A stretch of DNA of 64,000 nucleotides from Paulownia fortunei. Its lineage: Eukaryota; Streptophyta; Magnoliopsida; Lamiales; Paulowniaceae. The stretch covers positions 7,272,841-7,336,840 of the forward strand of contig CM033116.1 in NCBI GenBank assembly GCA_019321725.1, given 5' to 3'. Under the pieces are notes generated by a model. It was not told the DNA's origin. It saw only the letters and a program-made list of their open reading frames with translations, and did no database searches. Positions 45,241 to 57,460 of the stretch are shown here, one piece after another. A program made the position numbers and the translations under genes. Position 1 is the stretch's first letter, and the number at the start of each line of letters is the position of its first letter.

Positions 45241-45776
45241 AACAAATTATATTCTTGGAATCCAAAATTATAAGAACATAATATTGGCATTGTCTCAGGT
45301 ATCTTATATTGATAAGATAGAGGCAAATTCCCTATGCCTCACTAGAAGACATCTTTATGTAAGCCATGTAGTGTACAAGGCTAAACATTTGTTATGCGAT
45401 AGGGATAGTCCGTCATTTCCAGTTAAATTTTGGATTAAATTACTAAAAAATGGTAATAAATATTCTCAAGTATCCTAGGACAACAAAAACTTATATGCTA
45501 GTGAATTTAGGTATAGATTTGAATTGTTTTAGATATACTGATTCTAATTTTGATCAAAAAATGATAGTCGAAAGTCGACTTCCGGATCAGTGTCCACTAA
45601 GAGTGGAGAAGCCATAGTCTGAAATAGTGTTAAAGTGTCAAACAATCCAACAATGTTTGACTCAAGCTTTATTATTGATTTGGAAGTTGTTACAAATATG
45701 ATAAAACATTTGAGAGTCATATAATGGGATTAGGACTTAGAGACATGTTTTACCTGCTTTAGGGAAACTGGGAGAT
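45241..45776 (+). pseudogene. Copia RT C-terminus and RNase H debris, ending in a polypurine tract
   Basis: ETNYILGIQNYKNI and LSQVSYIDKIE are RT-connection blocks. SKSTSGSVSTKSGEAIV lies near 45555-45620, and GLGLRDMFYLL marks the normal pol C-terminus near 45727. Most of RNase H is missing. The last bases before the 3' LTR are the purine-rich GGGAAACTGGGAGA. Confidence 0.75.
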
Positions 45777-47436
45777 TGTTAGGGATAGTGCCCTAAAAGC
45801 ATGTATTAGTACATTAATTGCTGAATCAATAAAATAATATTTGATACTTGTTTTTATGTATATTGGTATGCTAGTGAATATCAGAAAATTCCTATTTATT
45901 TATGTAACCATAATCTTAGTATATAAGTGTTATATACAAGAGGATTAAGATTATGGATAATAAACTAAATTAGTCCATAATGAAATTAATTAAAGTTGGG
46001 ATCTTTAATTAAATCATTATTAGTGCGGTCCATTAATATTGAGAATGTAATGATCTTATCCAAACTATTAATGTGGTGACATCATAATGGAGGCACTTTA
46101 TATAATATGATTATATAGGAATAGACTAGATGTAATTTGAAATTTTACATAATTTTTGTTGTTTTTTTTAAAATTTAAATAACATCAATAGATGATCATA
46201 TATGAGTTGATCTTAATCCTGAGTAGTTATGGATTCCTATTTATTTCAATATGATCTTTGATTTGCTCGTTAAAGGTTTGTTAGTTAGCATTCCTAAACA
46301 CTTGCATTTTGAGATCATATTGGGATAGGTAGCTGAGAATGCAATTTATAGATCTGGAATCCATATCTTCCCGTATGAAGTGAAAAGATGGTTCCTTTAA
46401 TTAGTTAATTCTGGAATTGAATAGTAGAACACTCAAATTTATAACTTGATTATAAATTAACTGTTCACTAGTGAATTAATGGTAGATAAGGAACAAGAGA
46501 TAATTAGAGAGATTAACGAAAAACCTAGCTCTAATTATTAATCGTCTATGGAGGGTCAAACCATATGTAATGATTATATCGATGGACTACTCAGTGTTGA
46601 TCAGAGTAAATTCTTCTATAATTCCAAGAGTGCAATTCCAGAATTTTAGTGGAGTAATCTTGGAATTAATAAATAGGATGAATTAATTAAACAGTTTAAT
46701 TAATTAACCAAATTTATTGGAGCTTGCAATTATAGGTCCATAGGTCCCAAATGCATCTTCATAAATACTGAAATGGATTTTATGCAATCAATTTAACTGT
46801 ACATGTAATTATAAGAAATTATTTCCCAAATTGGGTGTTATATCAAAGATTATCGAAAATATTTGATATTGTTGGATAATAAATAAATATTAGATATTTA
46901 TTTTAATATTTATACTTATTATCTTGTGCTGAATATTTAAAATATTTAGATAAATTTTAGATATTTATAATATCTTGTGCTGAATATTTATAATTATAAT
47001 TATTTCCTTACACTTTTGCTGAATATTTCATTTTCCTCTCCTAAACCCAGTCTTGTGATTTCATGAGTTAAAAATATCACAAGATATATTATATAGTATA
47101 ATTTAATTTAGTGCTAAGAACGCCCACTTGTTCCCATTGGTATGGAGGCTTGGACTGGAAGACCTTGGTGTTTGATTCATTCATATTGAAGCATGAAGAT
47201 TCTAAAAGTGTCATTATAAGAAGAATTGACTTTTTATATCAAGTTATGTTTTCTAAAACTCTTATGAATATAATTGTTATATTTTGTAGAACTGATTAAA
47301 ATTATATATATTCATACAACTATATTAATTTTGTGAGATTTTTTATAGTATCTGACACCGCATCTTTTCGTTGTGCCCGATTTGATCAGGAAACAAATCA
47401 AAATTATTTTTATACGATAAGAATTGATTTCCAACA
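45777..47436 (+). repeat. 3' LTR of the nested Copia element
   Basis: 1660 bp, TGTTAGGGATAG...TTTCCAACA. About 47,000 the promoter segment present in the 5' LTR at ~28140-28400 is replaced by short ATATTTATAATATCTTG repeats, so it has lost its TATA box. It keeps a segment near 47352 that the 5' copy lacks. Confidence 0.9.
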
Positions 47437-48594
47437 ATACACTAGACACATATATTACATCACACATATCCATATATACATTCTAGATTCTTGAAACCAA
47501 GACACACATTACACACCCTACAATAAATTTACACATACCATCTCACACACTATTGTCACCCTCTCCACACGCACTCCCTAGAATTCAATTCACTCTTGTA
47601 AGCAATCTTAGGATATTGGGCATCAAGGAAGACGAAGTAGAAAGAGGCTTGGAGGGGGAGACATCCGTAATCCACTATCAACCTCCACTATCTTCATCAA
47701 CCTTTAAATTTTTTTGACTCCCAAAGTTGTTAGTTTTAAGTTTTTTATCGTTTTTTATCATGTTAGGCTATATTTCTGATTCAAAGCTTAAAACATGTTG
47801 TAATTAAATATTTGGTAATGTTGATCAATTTTATAATTGAAATTGTTCATATTTTTCTATACTTAATTTCTTAATTTCTTTGGTATGCTGAATATTTGGG
47901 TGCACAATCAAATTGAGTTTGAGAATTTCCTGCAACTAAATTAGAGATTTTGGATCAGTAATTGTTTTGAATTTCTAATCATGTGTAGTAAATTATGATT
48001 AATGATTATGAGATATTTTTATTAATTGTAATGAAAAACATAACTTAAGTTGAATAACCCGAGCTTATGTGGTTGTTGCTTAGATCAATCTATGTTTTTT
48101 TATTTTTATAATTGTTCTAGGTTGTTTGATGAGTAAAGAATTAGGTAGAAAACTTGTTATACCCCACGAGCAATTAAGAAAAGATCAAGGTAGTAAAGTC
48201 TTTTATTTATTATATACAGTTGATAATTTCAATGGCAAATTAATAATATTGACTTCAAATTGACATCAAATTACAATCCATTATTTAGTGGTAGTGAAGG
48301 AAACCTCAACCTACTTTAGTCGCTTGTTGCTTGTTGTTTTAATCTTTAATGCTCTTTATTTTAATTATTTTTAATTTCTGCAATATTAGCTAATTGACTC
48401 GATCCCCCAACCATTGTTTATTTATTTCTAGAGTTTAGTCTTAATCATAGGTTAGTAATTTTGAAGTTCATTTTTTAATTATTGAGTCTATAGTAAATCA
48501 ATTAGTCTTGATTCTTATGGGATCGATTTTTATTCACTTTATACTCGTTAAAAAATTATTAATAATAAAATTTAAATTTGGTAGGTCTGCAACA
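47437..48594 (+). repeat. LTR-like sequence, right half of the outermost nested element
   Basis: It continues the sequence broken at 26983. It has a C/A-rich leader with ACACAC words and a purine-rich stretch AGAAAGAGGCTTGGAGGGGGAG. Near the end, GGGATCGATTTTTATTCAC is comparable to CTGTGGATCGACCACGAAC late in the Gypsy LTR. A plausible end is TCTGCAACA at 48594. I could not find a target duplication with the left edge, so the right border is provisional. No gag or pol belongs to it, so a solo LTR is the likely form. Confidence 0.45.
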
Positions 48595-49740
48595 ACCGAT
48601 CGTTAGGTAATTTTCCAAATCCCACATAAATCTCTCCAGCCGACCCCATTGTCTGTATGAAGCACCTCTTCGCCACCATCTCTTCGGCGAAAGGCATCGC
48701 TGGAATCATCATCTCATCAGTCCTCAAGATATAAGTAAGATCTAGCTACCTTTTTCTCTCGTTTAATCAATCTAATAATCTTGAAATTAAAAAAATTGAG
48801 TTGAGAAGAGATCCAAATTTTTGGTCTATTTTTGTTTTCATTTTGTATAATCTTCTAGTTTACAAGATCTAGTTATCATATTACAGTTTTTCGTTTGAAT
48901 TTGGATTGGGCTATAAAAATGAGATTCTACTCGGAATATGCAATAACAAAGTATGTGCGACCAAAGTTAATTAGAAAAGCCATTTTCTTTGAGACTTAAT
49001 AGCTTGGAAGAGGGCTAAGGGACAAAAACTTTGAAGCCAAAAGTTCAAAAACCTAAAATTTAGATACTGATGTGAAGAAAAGATGAAGTAAGAATTCAAT
49101 ATAAGGGCTTCGCTAGAATAAAGAGATTACGAATATAATACAAATGAACATTGTTCATTAGTGTGGCTTCAAAAATGCTGGAAAATGAGATTGCATTATA
49201 AAATATATTCTGTCCCCACTTAGTTTAGGTGGTTAATAATTTGAATAAATAGAACAGTTCATTAGATTGTCATTTATTATTGGTCTGTCTTGTTTTGCAC
49301 CTCAATTTTTTTGCTACCCTTATATAGTTTTTGTTCCTTCAGAACATCTATTGCAAATAAAGATAAACTTCTTGGGAACAAACTAGAAAAATAAATTCAC
49401 ATATTACTTATTTTCTTTTCTTTGCCTTAAGTCCCCAAGAAATGCTCATGAAGAAAATATATTAGCTAGAGTGTTGATAGTGGTTTCTCGAATTTTTTTA
49501 TGATGAAGTGTTACAGAATATATAAAAGTTTCTTGCATGGCTAGGTGAGCAAATCCATATAAATTTGTTGTAGGAGTATAATAGATAAATTATATATTTC
49601 TTGTTTTGCAATATATTGAGTCATTCCTCCAATTTGTGATTGACAAAAAAATTTTTGGATCGAGAATCAAGATAATAGAAATAAAGGATTCATGTCAATT
49701 GCAATTTTTGGTAAGAATACAAGTAAGAGTGCAGGTAAAA
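48595..49740. other. Spacer
   Basis: A short GC-richer stretch (48650-48720) contains TCTTCGCC...TCTTCGGCGA words but no supportable ORF. The rest is AT-rich. Confidence 0.35.
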
Positions 49741-49759
49741 CAAATGAACTGATTGAAAT

Positions 49760-49990
49760 GCAATCCTCTGCGAGGTAATATGCATTGTTATCCATTAAGC
49801 TTATTGAACTTTATGAGGAGGAAACTGGGAAAGGCAGGCCAGATAGCCATTTCAACGTCAATTGGTGGAAAAATTTGGTGAGTAGGTTCAATGAGATGAC
49901 TGGGAGAAACTATAAGCAACTTTGAAATAACTGGGATACTATGAAAAAAGATTGGTACTATTTAAGAAATTAATACACAAGAAGTCTGGA
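49760..49990 (+). pseudogene. MYB/SANT-like DNA-binding domain relic
   Basis: Translation gives LLSIKLIELYEEETGKGRPD, then SHFNVNWWKNLVSRFNEMTG, RNYKQL-x-NNWDTMKKDWYY with stops inside. This matches the Myb/SANT-like domain of plant LIMYB-type and Harbinger-associated proteins (order: helix, HFN-x-x-W, F-N-x-x-TG-x-x-Y, K-x-W-D-x-(L/M)-K-x-(E/D)-W). It is short and interrupted, so it is a dead copy. Whether it came from a host gene or a PIF/Harbinger element cannot be told. Confidence 0.65.
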
Positions 49991-50483
49991 GTGAGTAAGT
50001 TGGAAACCCATAATGAACTCACTTGATGCTTTAATTTGATGAGTGGTGGAAGAGAAAACTTTGAATAATTTTTGTTGCACTAATCTTATATAAGTCAATA
50101 CTCTATTTTATTTATTAGATCTTAGGTTGACTTCATAAGCTTGATTGTTGGAAAATAGAGACTATAGCAAGTTTAGGAATAAGGATTTATCTTTGATTTG
50201 ATATCAATATGATAAGCTAATCTCTGATGTTGCTGACACGGGAGAAAGAGCACCAGCACCAAGCTAAAGATCTGAGAATGGGATTGACAATGGAGTAGAG
50301 ATGTTATAGGATAATAGTGAGTCAAAAGAACTTAAAGAACATGTGGAGATTGGTGATAGTGATGACATTGAGGATATCGGAATAAATGAGTACAACACAA
50401 ATTCTGGAAAAGTTATGATGTCTATCGAACTCTGCAGCTATCTAACTCGTCCCTTCCATTAGAAGAAGGTGATTTCCATATCA

Positions 50484-50496
50484 ATATATATATATA

Positions 50497-50542
<46 letters not shown>
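50484..50542. repeat. (TA)n(TG)n compound microsatellite
   Basis: An AT-alternating run of ~28 bp is followed by ~15 TG units. The 62-codon frame crossing it is an artefact of the repeat. Confidence 0.9.
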
Positions 50543-50545
<3 letters not shown>

Positions 50546-50773
50546 TTACAAATGTTTAGCCCTTTTAGATTCTCCCAACATACTGGATATATTATTCCTT
50601 ATTTCATTGTTCTTTTTGTTGAAACTAGATATGATGTTATCACCACGAGAAATTTGAATCTATGTTGTTCTTTTGGAAGATAGCTATCTTTAAAAGATGG
50701 GAGGTATGGTGAAGCCTTTTAGCTTCATTTAGGCCCTCTTTACTGATTGTGGCGCTAGCTTGAGACAAGGCTT

Positions 50774-50815
50774 TCCATAATGCTTACAGTCTCCCCATAA
50801 TGCTTACAGTCTCCC
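50774..50815. repeat. Short tandem duplication
   Basis: CCATAATGCTTACAGTCTCC occurs twice with one extra C between copies. No gene is involved. Confidence 0.85.
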
Positions 50816-51048
50816 GTTGCATTAAGAAAATAAATTTCTGAGAAAGTTCAACATAAAAAACTCATCATTTCATAATTTCATATTGAGAATGGTTATTAGG
50901 TCTGCTGTGTTTATTCTATTATAATTGATGTATATAATGACAAATTAGTTTTTTCTTCTTTATGTTTTTAGTTCAATGGAGCCTTGAAATATTAGAGATT
51001 GAGAGCATTGGGATATCTCAAATTGTGCTTTAATTTGTCCAAATATTT

Positions 51049-51063
51049 TTCATGACGAGAAAA
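51049..51063 (+). repeat. Left target-site duplication of the LINE
   Basis: TTCATGACGAGAAAA here and TTCATGATGAGAAAA at 61514-61528 match in 14 of 15 bases and flank the LINE, the second directly after its poly-A tail. Confidence 0.9.
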
Positions 51064-51067
51064 AGAG

Positions 51068-52524
51068 ATGTCAGCCTCTACGGAAAACACTCCCACTTCT
51101 CTCAACCCAAACCCTGTTCAGCCACAACCAAAGCCGCCTGACCCTCCTGGTTCATTTGTTGCCGTTTTGCGTTCTGCACCAGCGACAGAACATCCCACAA
51201 CACAAACTAATCGCAGCTCTAAAAAGATTTTGACAGAATTTGATGGAAAATCATAGGGTCAAAAATCAGCCTATAGAGGGAAAAAATTCATCCAATTCAA
51301 TAGGACTGAAAATGTTGAGATGGTTGGCCCTTACAAATATACTCTTATTGGTAAATTCTCCCATGGCAGTCCACCTATTCGTGACATTCAAACAAGATTT
51401 GCTGGCCTTGGTTTACAAGGTGCTTTCCAGATTGGTTTGATTAACATAAAGCACATCTTAATTCAATTAACAAGTGAGGAAGATTTTATGCGTATTTGGA
51501 TGAAACAAATTTTGTTTCAGGATGGATATCAAATGCGTTTATTTAAATGGTCACCAATTTTCTGTACAAAGATTAAATCTTCGATCGTTCCCCTTTGGGT
51601 CCGATGCATCTGTTCCACAAAAAAGCACTATATGGAATTGCGTCGTTGATAGGCAAACTATTAAGGGTGGACGAACCAACCGCAGATAGAACTAGACCAT
51701 CCGTCGCACGCGTTTGTGTTGAGATAGATCTACTTGAATCACGAGACGATGAGATACTCATTGGACTAGAAGAATCAGTGATTTCACAAAAAGTAATATA
51801 TGAAAATCCACCAAGCTATTGCACCTGATGCAAGCATCTTGGGCATAGTAATGAGGTTTGTGAAGGGAATGAGTATAGACGTCCAAAACCTAACTCTAGA
51901 GTGTCAAATGCTAAGGGCTCTATTCAATATGAAGATGAGTTGAAAAGAGAAGAGATCCATCGGGGAAACCAGATTGTCGATGAGACAAATATCGTCCCCC
52001 ATCAAAAAGCTATAAGGATCAAAAAATCAAGGTCTGAAAATTCACGTGCTGCTGACCTTAAGAACAACCTGGTTACAATGGCAAAGTCCCCGAATTTTTT
52101 TGATCCAATTTTGGAAGAATTATCGAGTAAAGCGTGTGCGAAAAATCTAAGTACAAATGATGTTGTAAATGATAATGCTCATATTCAATCCTCTCCGAAA
52201 CGGAATCATAATCCTGGAAAGGATATGAGACTCAATGAGACAAGCTTAAGGAGTCCTCGGGTTAGGATTTTAGAAGATTCAACCAATCTGCATGTGGTCA
52301 TTAATTCTGAGTTAAGAGGATCAAAGGCTGATTCTGGTAGTAACCTGACACGAGTAACCAATGAAGCAATACAGTGTCATATTACTGAGCAAGCTCCCCT
52401 CCTTAATGCTCAATCATCCAGTGATAACATTAAATTAGGAGTACGACTTCCTATTAACAATGGTTTGGATCCGGGATTTGAACAAAATCATGATGAGCTT
52501 TTGATGATATCCAAATTGATGTAA
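51068..52524 (+). pseudogene. LINE ORF1, broken
   Basis: The N-terminus MSASTENTPTSLNP is Pro/Ser-rich with PPGSFVAVLRSAP. After a frameshift (51240-51660) come VGPYKYTLIGKFSHG and FQIGLINIKHILIQLTSEED, the DUF4283-like core of plant LINE ORF1. The CCHC knuckle C-T-x-CKHLGHSNEVC spans 51820-51861 with a stop (TGA 51826-51828) in its first loop. 51901-52524 is an open, charged C-terminal tail of 207 codons. Confidence 0.8.
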
Positions 52525-52723
52525 GCCACCGTCGTCAATTGTCCGGAGATTTAGAAATGACGGAAAATTTGAGCTTGGCAATTGTTCCTATTTCTGAACC
52601 AGTGGAAACTTTGGTACCTGGTACCTGATCGAAGAAATGCTCCAAAAAGGTTTCTATTCTCTCAAAACGGGTAACTCGCACCTCTTCAGACTTATCTACC
52701 CTCAACCCTTTTAATGAATTTCT

Positions 52724-53400
52724 TGACATGGAATATTAGGGGTATTGGAAACAATTATAATCAAAGAATGTTTTAAAATATCTGCAAGAGAAATAAACTT
52801 TCATTGGTAGCCATCTTGGAACCTAAAATCCATTTAAATGCTCATACCATGTGCCAAAAATTTGGTTTTGATAATGTCTTCTCTAATGTTTCTGGACATA
52901 TCTGGATTTTTTGGAAGGGAGATATGCAGGTTACTTTGCTGCAAGATCATGAGCAATATGTTGATTTATTGGTTTGTTCGGCTTTGGTTTCCAAACCTTT
53001 CTATTGCTCGGTGGTCTGTGCTAAACATACATGAAGGGAACGACTTGTCCTTTGGGATGAGTTACGGAGAATTGATCATAGATCAGAACTATGAGTTATT
53101 AGTGGAGATTTTAATACCATTCTTCATGCTAATGAATATAAAGGGGGTGCAACACTTAAATTAAGCTTGATGGAAGACTTTGGGAATATGATCCTGGATT
53201 GCTCTCTTTTGGATGCAGGATATGAGGGCTCTATTTATATATGGAATAAATACCGAGTGTGGAAGAGACTGGATAGGGTATTGATTAATGCATTGTGGGC
53301 TGATATCAGCATTCAAAAATCAAACATTTGGCGCGAAGGAATTCAGACCATAGCCCGTTGCTTATGCAGCTGGATTTCATGGCAGAGCATGTACCATCAT
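52724..53400 (+). pseudogene. LINE ORF2 endonuclease domain
   Basis: FLTWNIRGIGNN and VAILEPKI are the N-terminal Asn and Glu blocks of the apurinic-like endonuclease. VISGDFNTI (near 53098-53122) is the GDFN block. YIWNKYRVWKRLDRVLINALW is the usual segment before the final SDH block, which is degenerate here. Stops follow RMF and KHT. Confidence 0.85.
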
Positions 53401-53423
53401 CTTTCTGATTCCTCAACTGTTCG

Positions 53424-53998
53424 GTGAAACATAGTGATTTTCATAATTCTGTTAAAGAAGTGTGGAATTACCCTACATCAATGGTGGGTCTTCTCAATCT
53501 ACAGTGGAAATTATTTTGGGTTAAGCATCATTTAAAGCAATGGAATAAAGAAGTTTTTGGAAATGTATTTGATACGGTTAAGGCTGCTGAAAATGAACTC
53601 AATATTATGGAATGGGCATTTGATGAGGATCAAAGTGATTCTAATCTCATGGAGCTTAAGAGAGCTCAAGCTCAACTTGCAGCAGCCTTGGCTAGAGAAG
53701 AATCATTTTGGAAACAGAAATCCGCATGCAAATGGTTAAAGGAGGGTGAACAGAACACGGCATATTTCCACTCTTTAGTGAAGAAATGCAGGCATAAATA
53801 TTATATTTATATGGTTGAGAATAATGGAGAAAAAATAATTGATCGGTCTCGGTTAGGACCATCGGCAGCAGTCTTCTTTGAAAAATTGTTAACTGGTGGT
53901 TCAGTTACTTTCTCAAATAATAATCTCAATTGTGTACCAAGGATTTTAGATGATGCTGATGTAGCAGGATTGTGTATAGCATCGTCCCTTGAGAAAAT
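53424..53998 (+). pseudogene. LINE ORF2 linker before RT, cut by the Copia insertion
   Basis: Contains KLFWVKHHLKQWNKEVFGNV, EESFWKQKSACKWLKEGEQ and NTAYFHSLVKKCRHK, the well-conserved linker between endonuclease and RT in plant LINEs. The frame ends at SLEKI with the Copia LTR and resumes after 58760 as KMVVFNIDPNIVAGPDG. Confidence 0.9.
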
Positions 53999-54266
53999 TG
54001 TTGGGGAATTATGGAAATTCCCGATAAATAAGATTAGTGAGAACAAAAATAATACATACAAATTTGATAACGGAGTTGGGTCAATTGTGCCTACGTCTCC
54101 GGACCTGCTACAGATCGTTTTACTAAAAGGAGAAAAAATACAAGTGTTTACAACACTTACAACCTACAACCCACACAAGAATTTTTTTTCATAAAATTCT
54201 TTCACAAGCTTTCTCTTAAGCTTTTCTCTCAAACTTTCTCTAATTCTCTAATTTCATTTTCTTGAC
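53999..54266 (-). repeat. 3' LTR of the minus-strand Copia element, internally deleted
   Basis: 268 bp against 429 bp for the other LTR. Both begin TGTTGGG on the plus strand and end TTCTTGACA. The ~160 bp between CTAATTT and CATTTTCTTGACA, including the TATA-like promoter, is missing here. Confidence 0.9.
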
Positions 54267-54319
54267 AATTTCCCACTTGAAGACTAATTTTAATCTGTCT
54301 TCACACCTCGATCTATGCA

Positions 54320-54700
54320 GCAGATCTTTTCGATCTTGTTACTCTTGCAGGCCAACTGAAGTTGAACACAACTTCAGTTTGTCGATAGTCACCGTCTTTG
54401 TCAACATATCTGCTGGATTCTTACTTCCTTTGATCTTCTCCAATATTAGTACTTCATCTTCCAATAAAGATCTAATAAAATGATAATGAAGTCCAATATG
54501 CTTGGTTTTGGAATGAAATATTGAATTCTTCGCCAAGTGTATTGCATTTTGACTATCACTATGCAAAACATTCTTCTCTTGCTTGAATCCCAACTCAATT
54601 AACAAACCTTGAAATCATATAATCTCTTTACTGGCTTTAGTTATTGCTACATACTCAGCCTCTGTAGTAGATAGAGTGACAATCTTTTGTAACTGCGATA
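54320..54700 (-). pseudogene. Copia RNase H
   Basis: LHSDSQNAIHLAKNSIFHSK, KHIGLHYHFIRSLLED and NPADMLTKTVTIDKL are standard. Upstream, VTLSTTEAEYVAITKASKE is visible around 54640-54690 with a stop between the two open pieces. Confidence 0.88.
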
Positions 54701-54799
54701 TCCAACTAACAGCTGTAATTTCAACAGTGAATATATAACCGGTGTTGCTTCTTTGGTGATCGGTTTCACCTCCAAAGTCTGCATCTACGTAGTCTTATA

Positions 54800-55961
54800 C
54801 TTTTAATTCTCCTTTTTCAAAGTGCAAACATTTCTTTACAGTGCCTCGTAGATACCTCAAAATCCACTTTACTGCTTCCTAATGAGTTTTTTATGGATTT
54901 GACATAAACCTGCTAACAACTCCCACTGCATGGCCAATGTCTGGTCTCGTACATACCATTGCGTACATCAAACTTTCAATAGTTGAGGCATAAGGAACCT
55001 TAGCCATGAATTCTCTCTCTTCCTCCGTCTGAGGGGACTGATCCTTGGATAGGCGAAAGTGACTAGCCAAGGGTGTGCTGACTGGCTTGGCATCACCCAT
55101 GTTGAATCTCTGTAAAACACGATTGATGTACTTTGCCTGAGATAACTGCAAGAACCCTCCCTGGCTATCCCTTGTGATTTGCATTCCAAGAATCTTCTTT
55201 GTTGGACCCAAGTCTTTCATGTCAAACTCCTTTGACAATTATTATTTCAATCTTTTGATATCATCCATATTTGAACCTACTACCAACATGTCATCGACAT
55301 ATAGTAGTAAAATGATATAGTTGGAGCTATATCTCTTGAAGTAGCAACGGTGGTCAGCGTTGCACTTCTGGAAACCTTCTCTGTGCATGAAGTCATCAAA
55401 TTTTCTGTACCACTGCCTTGGGGCTTGTTTCAGGCCATACAAGCTCTTCTTAAGTTTGCACACCATGTTCTCCTTCCTTGTTTCTGAGAAACCTTCTGGC
55501 TGGTGCACATATATCTCCTCATCCAAGTCTTCATGAAGGAATGCAGTCTTCACGTCCAACTATTCAAAATGAAGATCTTCAATGGCAAAAATACTTAATA
55601 TTGTTCTGATGGTATTGAACTTCACAACGGGAGCAAAAATGTCGGTGTAGTCAACTCCTTCCTTCTGTTGGGATCCTTTGACAACTAGTCAAGTTTTGTA
55701 TCTCTTGGAACCATCATGCTCTTCTTTCACCCAGTACACCCATTTGTTGTAAAGTGCCTTCTTCCCCATGGGTAGTTCAACTAGTTCCCATGTCTGGTTG
55801 AAGATTAGAGACTTCATCTCTTCTTTTATGGCAATATCCCACTTGTTGGCATCTTCAGTCTCACAAGCTTCATCATAACATTCAGACTCCCCTCCATCAG
55901 TCAACAACAGATAGTTCATGTATCTTCTGTTAGGCACATGAGGTCGAGAAAACCTTCTCAA
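54800..55961 (-). pseudogene. Copia reverse transcriptase
   Basis: Reading leftward: WDIAIKEEMKSLIFNQTWEL, KKALYNKWVYWVKEEHDGS, MDVKTAFLHEDLDEEIYVHQ, YGLKQAPRQWYRKFDDFM, LLLYVDDMLVVGSNMDDI (catalytic YVDD), then MSKEFDMKDLGPTKKILGMQ and YASTIESLMYAMVCTRPDI. Stops at 55559, 55689 and 55238 separate the pieces. Confidence 0.9.
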
Positions 55962-56216
55962 TACATGAGTTGGAGTAGAAGGTTGCGGTGTGTTGGACTA
56001 TTGCACACTGCTGTGCCCAACGATTTCCTCTAGTTGAGGACTTGGTATAATTGGCTCCGTCACGGGACTATCTGGGACATCATTAGCATTTACATCTGCA
56101 AATACTGGCTCACTTTGCACTGAGTCATTGGAGTCTATTTTATGCATGTTTTTGTACATTACCCTTTCGTCGAAAATCACATCTCTGCTACGGATCACCT
56201 TCTTATTTTTATCTTC

Positions 56217-56860
56217 TCAAATGTGGTAGCCAAACTCATCCTCGCCATAGCCGATGAAGGTGCATTTCTTGGATTTGGGATCAAGCTTATTCCTGCCTTG
56301 ATCACTAATATGCACATATGCTATACAACCAAAAACTTTTAGATGTGATAGTTTTACCTTTTTTCTGCTCCATATCACTTCTGGTATTTTGTGCTCCAAT
56401 GGAGCCGATGGGCCTCGATTGATCAAGTAAGCTGTTGCGTTGAATGCTTCTGCCCAGAACTGCTTTGGTAGACCTGACTGTATACGAATGCTTCTAGCTC
56501 TTTCTGTCAACGTTCGGTTCATACGCTCAGCTACACCATTGTGTTGAGGTGTACCGGCACGGTTCTCTCCATTCTGACCCCGTGCTCATAGCAGAACTTC
56601 TTGAATTTGATGTCTTCATATTCACCACCATTGTTGGTTCTGAGCCTTTTAATCTTGAGACCTGTCTCATTTTCAACCATAGCTTTTCATCTCCTAAAAA
56701 CCTCAAACAATTCAGACTTATGCTTTAGAAAGTAAACCCATACCTTCCGAGAGTGATCATCAATAAAAGTCATGAAATAGTGTTTCCACCAATGGATAAG
56801 ATGGTCATTGGTCCCCAAACATCAGAGTGAACGAGCTCTAGCCTTTCCTTCTTTGGGGTT
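56217..56860 (-). pseudogene. Copia integrase
   Basis: 56217-56522 encodes RTLTERARSIRIQSGLPKQF, NATAYLINRGPSAPLEHKIP and HLKVFGCIAYVHISDQGRNK. To the right, 56530-56860 holds the catalytic core in broken frames (NGVAERMNR-like end and HSDVWGPM start). 55998-56198 is the linker to RT. Confidence 0.85.
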
Positions 56861-57460
56861 CTGCCACTCGTTTGAAAGCTGACCCTCTTCTGCTTTCCAA
56901 GTATGTAATTTTCGCACATGTCTATTTCAACTGACTGTAGACCTGGAAGTTTCTCATTCAAGTGCATAATTTTCATTCCCTTTTCACTCATGTGGCCTAG
57001 CCTCTGGTGCCACAAATTTGGAGTTTCATTGTCTGCTGTAACTGCAATCGAACAGCGTGCCCCTGCTGTCATGTAAAGAGTACCACTCTTCTTGCCTCGA
57101 GCAACCGTCATTGCGCCCTTTGAAATATTCCAATCATCACCATGGAAGATCGTAGTGTAGTCTTCGCTAGCCAACTGCCCTATTGAGATTAAGTTTTTTT
57201 TCAGGTCAGGGATATGCCCGTTTAGCTCCCAAACAGACCTGTTCAACTTAATCCTTTACTACACATTTGCCAATAATAGCACACGATTCATCATCACTAA
57301 GATATACTTTTCCAAAGTTTTCAGAGACATACCTCTCGAAGAATTCTTTCTGTGAAGTAGCATGAAATAATGCTCCAGAGTCTAACACTCAAGACTCATC
57401 ATTGCTCTCTAAAGAGCATATTAACTCATCATCTCCCCCTGATGTGGAAGTAACATTTAC
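56770..57460 (-). pseudogene. Copia protease to GAG-pre-integrase segment
   Basis: 57246-56770 encodes LNGHIPDLKKNLISIGQLAS, NLWHQRLGHMSEKGMKIMH and CENYILGKQKRVSFQTSG, then ERLELVHSDVWGPM at the start of the integrase core. The protease lies at about 57270-57440, where a LDSGALFH-like active site is readable with stops. Confidence 0.82.

Larger units (their letters stand above)
26984..47436 (+). mobile_element. Copia retrotransposon, middle level of the nest
   Basis: A plus-strand Ty1/copia element: 5' LTR 26984-28784, a Met-type primer-binding site at 28787, gag starting at 30125 and split at 30623/42662 by a Gypsy element, protease, integrase, RT and fragmentary RNase H, a G-rich polypurine tract (GGGAAACTGGGAG) and 3' LTR 45777-47436. 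The flanking five bases are ACACA on the left and ATACA on the right, a 4/5 match. Without the insert it is ~8.4 kb. Numerous stops make it non-autonomous. Confidence 0.9.

Noticed and set aside
50469..50657. 62-codon ORF over the microsatellite
   Set aside because: It is an artefact of the (TA)n(TG)n repeat.
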